A stretch of DNA of 9,575 nt, taken from Fimbriimonadaceae bacterium (GTDB taxonomy: Bacteria; Armatimonadota; Fimbriimonadia; Fimbriimonadales; Fimbriimonadaceae). Position numbers and translations under genes: made by a program. Position 1 is the first letter of the stretch; each line of letters begins with the position of its first letter. The notes under the pieces are model-generated. The model did no database searches and was not told the origin of the DNA. It was given only the letters and a program-made list of their open reading frames with translations. The stretch covers positions 1 to 9,575 of the forward strand of contig JADLGZ010000133.1 in NCBI GenBank assembly GCA_020849075.1, written 5' to 3'. Below are positions 6,133-9,575 of this stretch, piece after piece.

Positions 6133-7925
6133 TTTTCCTGTTTCAACCATCCAGCTCCGATAGCCTTGAGGAGGTTATCGGCATCGGCTTTGCGGTTCAC
6201 CACTGTGGTTTCACGTTGACCTTGGGAAGGCGTAATCTCAAACTCCTGTTCCTTACCCTCCCGCTGAACCACGACCTTCATCGGTTTACCAACCTCAGCG
6301 CCTTCGGTCGCCGCCCGTATGGCCTCACCAAGGCCACGGGGACCATTACCTTCGATTTTCTTGCCGTTGATCGAAATTAAGGTGTCTCGTGCCATCAATT
6401 TTCCGGCAGCTGGACCATGAGATTCCATCACAACAAGGGCGGTTACCCCCGGCCCCGGCATACTCCACGTAAACCCAAGATCGGTGAATGGCACTTGCTC
6501 CGTTCCTACCTGAATGCCACCCAGGGCGAGTGCCTCCGGTACTGGCATATTGGGTTGGTTGACAATACGGTCATAGGCTTCTGCCGAGCCGCCGAAGCGG
6601 ACGTACTGATTTCGGATTTCATCTTCCGGAAACCCGGGTTGGTTATCCCGGCATTCCTTCCAGAGGGCCCGTGTGACGTCATCTAGGCTGTGACGTCCAC
6701 CCGTGGCATGGCGAAGGTTCAAGTCAAGGCACATTCCGGCAAGCCACCCGAGGTCATAGTAGCTGAGTAGGTAGCCATTGCTATTGCCCCGCCCGTTGTT
6801 CGTCTCCGGCATCCGCAGGGAGGCTTCGTTCGCCGAGACGGTGCCAAACGCGGAGTTTCGACTGACGTTTTGATATAGCCGATTTATCTGACTGAACAGA
6901 TCCTTTTCGGTCGTCCACCCAGACCGATATAGGAGGTAGCTGGCGTAATAATCGGTAACCCCCTCCAGCCACCACAAGGCACCCGTACTCGGGAGCTTTT
7001 GGTAATCAAATGGTCCCAAAACACGGGACCGAATTCGCTTGACGTTCCACAGGTGGAAAAACTCATGGCTCAGCACGCTAACGGCACGAGGGCCTACTCC
7101 GGCCGCTAAGGTAATTTGGGTACTGCTGAGGTGCTCCAAACCACCAGCACCGTCGGGAGCACCGTTGACATCAAAGTGCCACACGTAGTGCTTGTAGGGC
7201 GCCTCATTACCAAAGAAATGAGTTTCCATTTCGGTCACATGCTGACAAGCCTTGATGAGCTTCGCCCGATCCACTTGGCTCTTGGGGGCTCCACGCATTA
7301 CGATGGTGTGCTTCTTGCCAAGGACCGAGTAGGTATCCACCAACACGTCGCTCCCCGCAGTGACCGGGTTGTCAGCCAGCACATCGTAGTCGGGCGCGGA
7401 GTACACCATCGGTGCTCGCTCATCTAAGCCGTTGAAGACTTTCCACCCAGTCGGTACTCGAACCGTGAGCAAACACTTTTCTTCCTTGCGACTCATCTCG
7501 TACATGTAAGTACTAGGGCCGGACCAATGGGTCACCGAGCCTGTAAATCTTGCCGGAATGTCGTACTCAACCGTTGTGTCCTTGGCGGGGGCCACGGTCC
7601 ATGTGCACACCTCGTTTAAGGCCACATCTTGCCGGGAAGGCAAAGTATAGAAACGCCGCGAGATCGTGATATCCTGCTTGATCGCAAGGTCCCTTCCCGA
7701 ACCATCTTTAGCCTTGAGGTTCTGAACCTGCTTAAAGCTATCTCGGAGCATGTAGGCGCCGGGGGCCCAGTTAGGGATTTGCAGCTTTGCTCCTGTATTA
7801 GTATTCGGAATCTGCATGACAACATGGAGCATTCCGGAATCGGGCTTAACCTCAACCGTGTACTTGATCTCAGCGGAGACCAGGCTGGTGGTGACAAGAA
7901 ATCCAAGAAGGCAGGCGCGCTTCAT
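6129..7925 (-). CDS. Exported M61 family metallopeptidase (glycyl aminopeptidase-like) with PDZ domain
   Basis: A 598-aa protein, the usual length for bacterial M61 peptidases. A signal peptide (MKRACLLGFLVTTSLVSAE, cleavage near residue 18) sends it to the periplasm or envelope. Residues 20-180 form the N-terminal beta-rich M61 domain with NWAPGAYMLRD (52-62). The catalytic domain has GGLEHLSST (261-269), the zinc motif H287-E288-F-F-H291 in HEFFHLWNVKRIR, and the third ligand E321 in WWLEGVTDYYA. A PDZ domain occupies about 483-565 (GPAAGKLMARDTLISINGKKI). M61 enzymes remove N-terminal residues, with Gly or Ala preference in the characterised member; the specificity here is not readable. 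The ATG at 7925 is supported by TAATAT 6 nt upstream and by the signal peptide. The endonuclease-fold gene ends 20 bp upstream on the same strand, but this gene seems to have its own promoter. All catalytic residues are intact. Confidence 0.93.
   Translation of the reverse strand: MKRACLLGFLVTTSLVSAEIKYTVEVKPDSGMLHVVMQIPNTNTGAKLQIPNWAPGAYMLRDSFKQVQNLKAKDGSGRDLAIKQDITISRRFYTLPSRQDVALNEVCTWTVAPAKDTTVEYDIPARFTGSVTHWSGPSTYMYEMSRKEEKCLLTVRVPTGWKVFNGLDERAPMVYSAPDYDVLADNPVTAGSDVLVDTYSVLGKKHTIVMRGAPKSQVDRAKLIKACQHVTEMETHFFGNEAPYKHYVWHFDVNGAPDGAGGLEHLSSTQITLAAGVGPRAVSVLSHEFFHLWNVKRIRSRVLGPFDYQKLPSTGALWWLEGVTDYYASYLLYRSGWTTEKDLFSQINRLYQNVSRNSAFGTVSANEASLRMPETNNGRGNSNGYLLSYYDLGWLAGMCLDLNLRHATGGRHSLDDVTRALWKECRDNQPGFPEDEIRNQYVRFGGSAEAYDRIVNQPNMPVPEALALGGIQVGTEQVPFTDLGFTWSMPGPGVTALVVMESHGPAAGKLMARDTLISINGKKIEGNGPRGLGEAIRAATEGAEVGKPMKVVVQREGKEQEFEITPSQGQRETTVVNRKADADNLLKAIGAGWLKQEN
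6157..6181 (+). terminator. Candidate 3'-end hairpin downstream of mqnD
   Basis: CCGATAGCCT (6157-6166), loop TGAGG, and AGGTTATCGG (6172-6181) form a 10-bp stem 24 nt after the mqnD stop. The one imperfect pair (6163/6175) is G:U in plus-strand RNA but A:C in minus-strand RNA, so the hairpin is more stable in the mqnD transcript. It is inside the last codons of the convergent M61 gene and has no U-tract after it. Confidence 0.4.
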
Positions 7926-7931
7926 GGTGAG

Positions 7932-7937
7932 ATATTA
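7932..7937 (-). promoter_or_regulatory. Extended -10 (TGC-TAATAT) of a leaderless promoter for the M61 gene
   Basis: On the minus strand TAATAT is followed by CTCACC (6 nt) and the ATG at 7925; TGC directly before the hexamer gives an extended -10 (TGn). No -35 hexamer or Shine-Dalgarno sequence is visible. The element lies in the 20-bp gap after the upstream gene's stop codon, suggesting that M61 is transcribed separately even though the genes look like an operon. Confidence 0.6.
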
Positions 7938-7945
7938 GCACGCGC

Positions 7946-9379
7946 CTAGCCACCCGGGGGAGTCACGGTGCCTACGACCAACGCCGTACAGTTAATCGTC
8001 AATGTCGGGTGGATGGGATCGTTCGTCGTGATCGTGATCGTCCCATTGATTCGGCCCGGCGTGTCGGTGCTTGCGGTGATCTGGTGCGTTTTGGGTCCGT
8101 CATCCGCACGATCGCTATACGTACCACTAGGACCAAAGAAACTACCCGTCGTGTTGAAAGAGTAGCTGAGGTCGGCTACGCCATCCCCACCCCACTTCCC
8201 AATATCGCCCATATTAGCTACTTGAATCGGCAATTGGAAAGTGAACCCTGGTCCAATCAACCCAAAGTCCAAAGTCGTCGTATCCGTTGCCGCTACCGCC
8301 GGAACCCTAACATCAGCAAAGAGTGGAAGATGACCCGTTTGGCCACCGGTCGAATCCACTAGGGCTTGGGCAATCGTGGCTCCCACCATCGTATTCCCCG
8401 CTATCGTCAGCATGTGGCTGGTGCCGCCGTACCAAGAAGAGCCATCATTGCCCCATACACGGTAGCTATGGTTGGGGTCGTTCCATGTTGTCGTACTGTA
8501 GGGGATATTGGAATTCCCAACGTAGTGCATGCCAATGCCGTCTAGCAATCCACCATCCATGAGGATGAAATCGTAGCGATCATCAATCCCGATGTCCGAT
8601 CCTGGTGGAGTTGCCGCCCACGGATCCTGCGTATGGACGAACTTGTAAGTTGAGCTGCCGCTCCAAGAACCCGGCGTGTTGATGGGATCGAAGAACCGGC
8701 CAGAGTTATCCACCTGATTGGCCAAGAAATGCTGATACGAGGACTCGCTACTCGAATCAATGTTGAAGTCGCCGCAAACAATAATCCCCGCCCGTTCAGA
8801 TAGGTTGTTGGCGTCAAGCCTGATGCGCTGAGCCTCCAACAGTCGACGGGATTTGTCGCCGGCTCCATCGCCCGCTTTGAGGTGAACATTGTAGGCACTG
8901 ATCACCGCGGAGGGATCGTCATAGCCGATCGGGTAGAAGTCGTAGCGGTAGGTATTTCTTGGCGGCTCAGGGGCTCCACCGCCAGCCGAAACTAAGACCG
9001 GCGGCCCCAAAGGAACCACCTTGGAAGTTCGATAGATGCAACCTGATTGCGTATCTGGGCCGGTCAAAAAGGTGTAGGCAGCATAGTCTCCCGGACTGCC
9101 GGGGGCCGTATTCATCACCGTAACAAGGGTTTGATACGACGTGAGGTTAATGATTTCCGTCAGAAGCAGGACGTCTGGGCTCATGCTTCGGCCCTGAAAG
9201 GTCCCGAAGACCGCCGTCTTAACCGCATTGGCTCTAGGTGAATTTGCGTTGGTAACGTTCCAGTTCGTGATATTCCAAGCCGCAATGCGTAACTGAGCGG
9301 TGGCGAGACTTGGCAGTCCAGTCAAGATTAGGGCGGGCAAAAGCAGACCAATGCGCATACGACTTGGGAACGACCTCAT
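7946..9379 (-). CDS. Exported endonuclease/exonuclease/phosphatase-fold protein with C-terminal ASH-like beta domain
   Basis: A 477-aa protein starting with a signal peptide (hydrophobic stretch at 10-21, cleavage near ATAQ at 26-29). The EEP (DNase I-like) fold covers about 30-360: RIAAWNI with N36, LLLTEI with metal ligand E75, AYNVHLKAG with catalytic H166, GDFNID with D204 and N206, DRYDFIL with D270, and GHLPLFADV with H350. The family normally ends in SDH, where Asp orients the catalytic His; here that position is Gly (G349), so activity may be altered. Residues about 365-470 form a beta-sandwich with TTLDFGLIGPG and ITTNDPIHPTLTINCTALV, as in ASH/choice-of-anchor-type domains found on secreted proteins. 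The substrate may be extracellular nucleic acid or a phosphoester. I chose the ATG at 9379; AAGGGGAG lies 13 nt upstream, which is long. ATG 9358 and TTG 9406 are alternatives. Confidence 0.82.
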   Translation of the reverse strand: MRSFPSRMRIGLLLPALILTGLPSLATAQLRIAAWNITNWNVTNANSPRANAVKTAVFGTFQGRSMSPDVLLLTEIINLTSYQTLVTVMNTAPGSPGDYAAYTFLTGPDTQSGCIYRTSKVVPLGPPVLVSAGGGAPEPPRNTYRYDFYPIGYDDPSAVISAYNVHLKAGDGAGDKSRRLLEAQRIRLDANNLSERAGIIVCGDFNIDSSSESSYQHFLANQVDNSGRFFDPINTPGSWSGSSTYKFVHTQDPWAATPPGSDIGIDDRYDFILMDGGLLDGIGMHYVGNSNIPYSTTTWNDPNHSYRVWGNDGSSWYGGTSHMLTIAGNTMVGATIAQALVDSTGGQTGHLPLFADVRVPAVAATDTTTLDFGLIGPGFTFQLPIQVANMGDIGKWGGDGVADLSYSFNTTGSFFGPSGTYSDRADDGPKTHQITASTDTPGRINGTITITTNDPIHPTLTINCTALVVGTVTPPGG

Positions 9380-9392
9380 TGTGACAGCCAAT

Positions 9393-9400
9393 CTCCCCTT
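9393..9400 (-). promoter_or_regulatory. Shine-Dalgarno-like site for the EEP-fold gene
   Basis: AAGGGGAG on the minus strand is complementary to the 16S 3' end but is 13 nt from the ATG at 9379. The closest in-frame start, a TTG at 9391-9389, would be too near it. This is the only first-in-transcript gene in the window with an SD-like sequence and without a TANNNT just before its start, so it probably has a leadered mRNA. Confidence 0.4.
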
Positions 9401-9442
9401 AGACAACCGGTAATTGTTACGAGTTCAAATGGGTCTGGGACC

Positions 9443-9471
9443 TTGCGGCAACTTCCAATACCGGGTATTGT
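9443..9471 (+). promoter_or_regulatory. acpP promoter: TTGCGG (-35) and TATTGT (-10), probably leaderless
   Basis: TTGCGG (9443-9448) is 17 nt upstream of TATTGT (9466-9471), the standard sigma-70 spacing. The -10 ends 7 nt before the ATG at 9479, so the transcript should begin at the start codon or within a nucleotide or two of it. The -10 is overlapped by the palindrome at 9456-9470. Confidence 0.6.
9456..9470. repeat. 15-bp perfect palindrome over the acpP promoter (candidate operator)
   Basis: CAATACC-G-GGTATTG is a perfect inverted repeat with 7-bp arms and a single central base. It covers five of the six bases of the acpP -10, so a bound protein would block RNA polymerase. Flanking bases do not extend the symmetry. 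The binding protein is unknown. Confidence 0.45.
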
Positions 9472-9478
9472 TCGCGGC

Positions 9479-9575
9479 ATGGGTGATGCAGAAATCCTCG
9501 CTAAAGTGGTCAAGGTGACCGTTGAAGAACTCAGCGTTAAAGAAGAAGAAGTAACAGAAGCGGCCAGCTTCACCG
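9479..9575 (+). CDS. acpP: Acyl carrier protein (partial, N-terminal 32 residues)
   Basis: Thirty-two codons are in the window before the right edge: a first helix with ILAKVVKVTVEEL followed by SVKEEEVTEAASFT. This matches the start of acyl carrier proteins, which typically read VxxIVxEQLGVxxxxVxxxASFxxDLGADSLD. The DSL motif that carries the 4'-phosphopantetheine would come about ten residues beyond the edge. ACP carries growing acyl chains for fatty acid synthesis in the cytoplasm. The start at 9479 is supported by the match to the family N-terminus and by the TATTGT element 7 nt upstream. Divergent from the EEP-fold gene across 99 bp. Whether fabF or other fatty acid genes follow cannot be seen. 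Acidic composition fits the family. Confidence 0.85.
   Translation, partial: MGDAEILAKVVKVTVEELSVKEEEVTEAASFT

Noticed and set aside
7946..7975. C-terminal sorting signal (PEP-CTERM or LPXTG) on the EEP-fold protein
   Set aside because: The protein ends in TVTPPGG without a hydrophobic segment or basic tail, so it does not resemble these signals.
7116..8562. Plus-strand frames of 65-117 codons opposite the M61 and EEP-fold genes
   Set aside because: They are antisense to regions encoding M61 and EEP catalytic motifs, have no start signals of the type seen elsewhere, and their translations are Arg/Ser-rich shadows.
9410..9420. Short palindrome GTAATTGTTAC upstream of the EEP-fold gene
   Set aside because: Only 4-bp arms; this is expected by chance in AT-rich DNA. 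It might be an operator but there is no supporting feature.

Overview
The window is a densely packed stretch of bacterial chromosome with nine genes and almost no intergenic DNA. It suggests a diderm-type bacterium that makes menaquinone by the futalosine pathway (mqnD), exports peptidases of families M16 and M61, and often uses leaderless mRNAs. This mix would fit Armatimonadota (Fimbriimonadales-like), with Deinococcota-like lineages as an alternative; the taxonomic guess is inference from gene content and promoter style only.

Layout: (1) 1-1430, minus, is most of an RqcH/NFACT ribosome-quality-control gene that runs off the left edge. (2) 1447-4479, plus, is a three-gene operon with overlapping reading frames: a FabG-like short-chain reductase and two exported M16 peptidase subunits, the first carrying the zinc site (HxxEH) and the second the R/Y substrate-binding signature. 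(3) 4442-5236, minus, is a 264-aa PD-(D/E)XK nuclease with a four-cysteine Fe-S signature, convergent with and overlapping the M16 operon. (4) 5287-6132, plus, is mqnD, divergent from the nuclease. (5) 6129-7925 and 7946-9379, minus, are an exported M61 aminopeptidase with a PDZ domain and an exported endonuclease/exonuclease/phosphatase-fold protein. (6) 9479 to the end, plus, is the start of an acyl carrier protein gene.

The most notable signal is promoter architecture. Five gene starts have a TANNNT -10 hexamer ending only 5-7 nt before the start codon, which would place the transcription start at or next to the start codon. The clearest Shine-Dalgarno sequence is inside the M16 operon, where translation cannot be leaderless. 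The rqcH/SDR divergent pair is separated by only 16 bp, and two -10 hexamers on opposite strands share 5 bp there. A perfect 15-bp palindrome overlaps the acpP -10. Both convergent gene ends have stem-loops just inside the opposing gene. No RNA genes, mobile elements or CRISPR arrays were seen.
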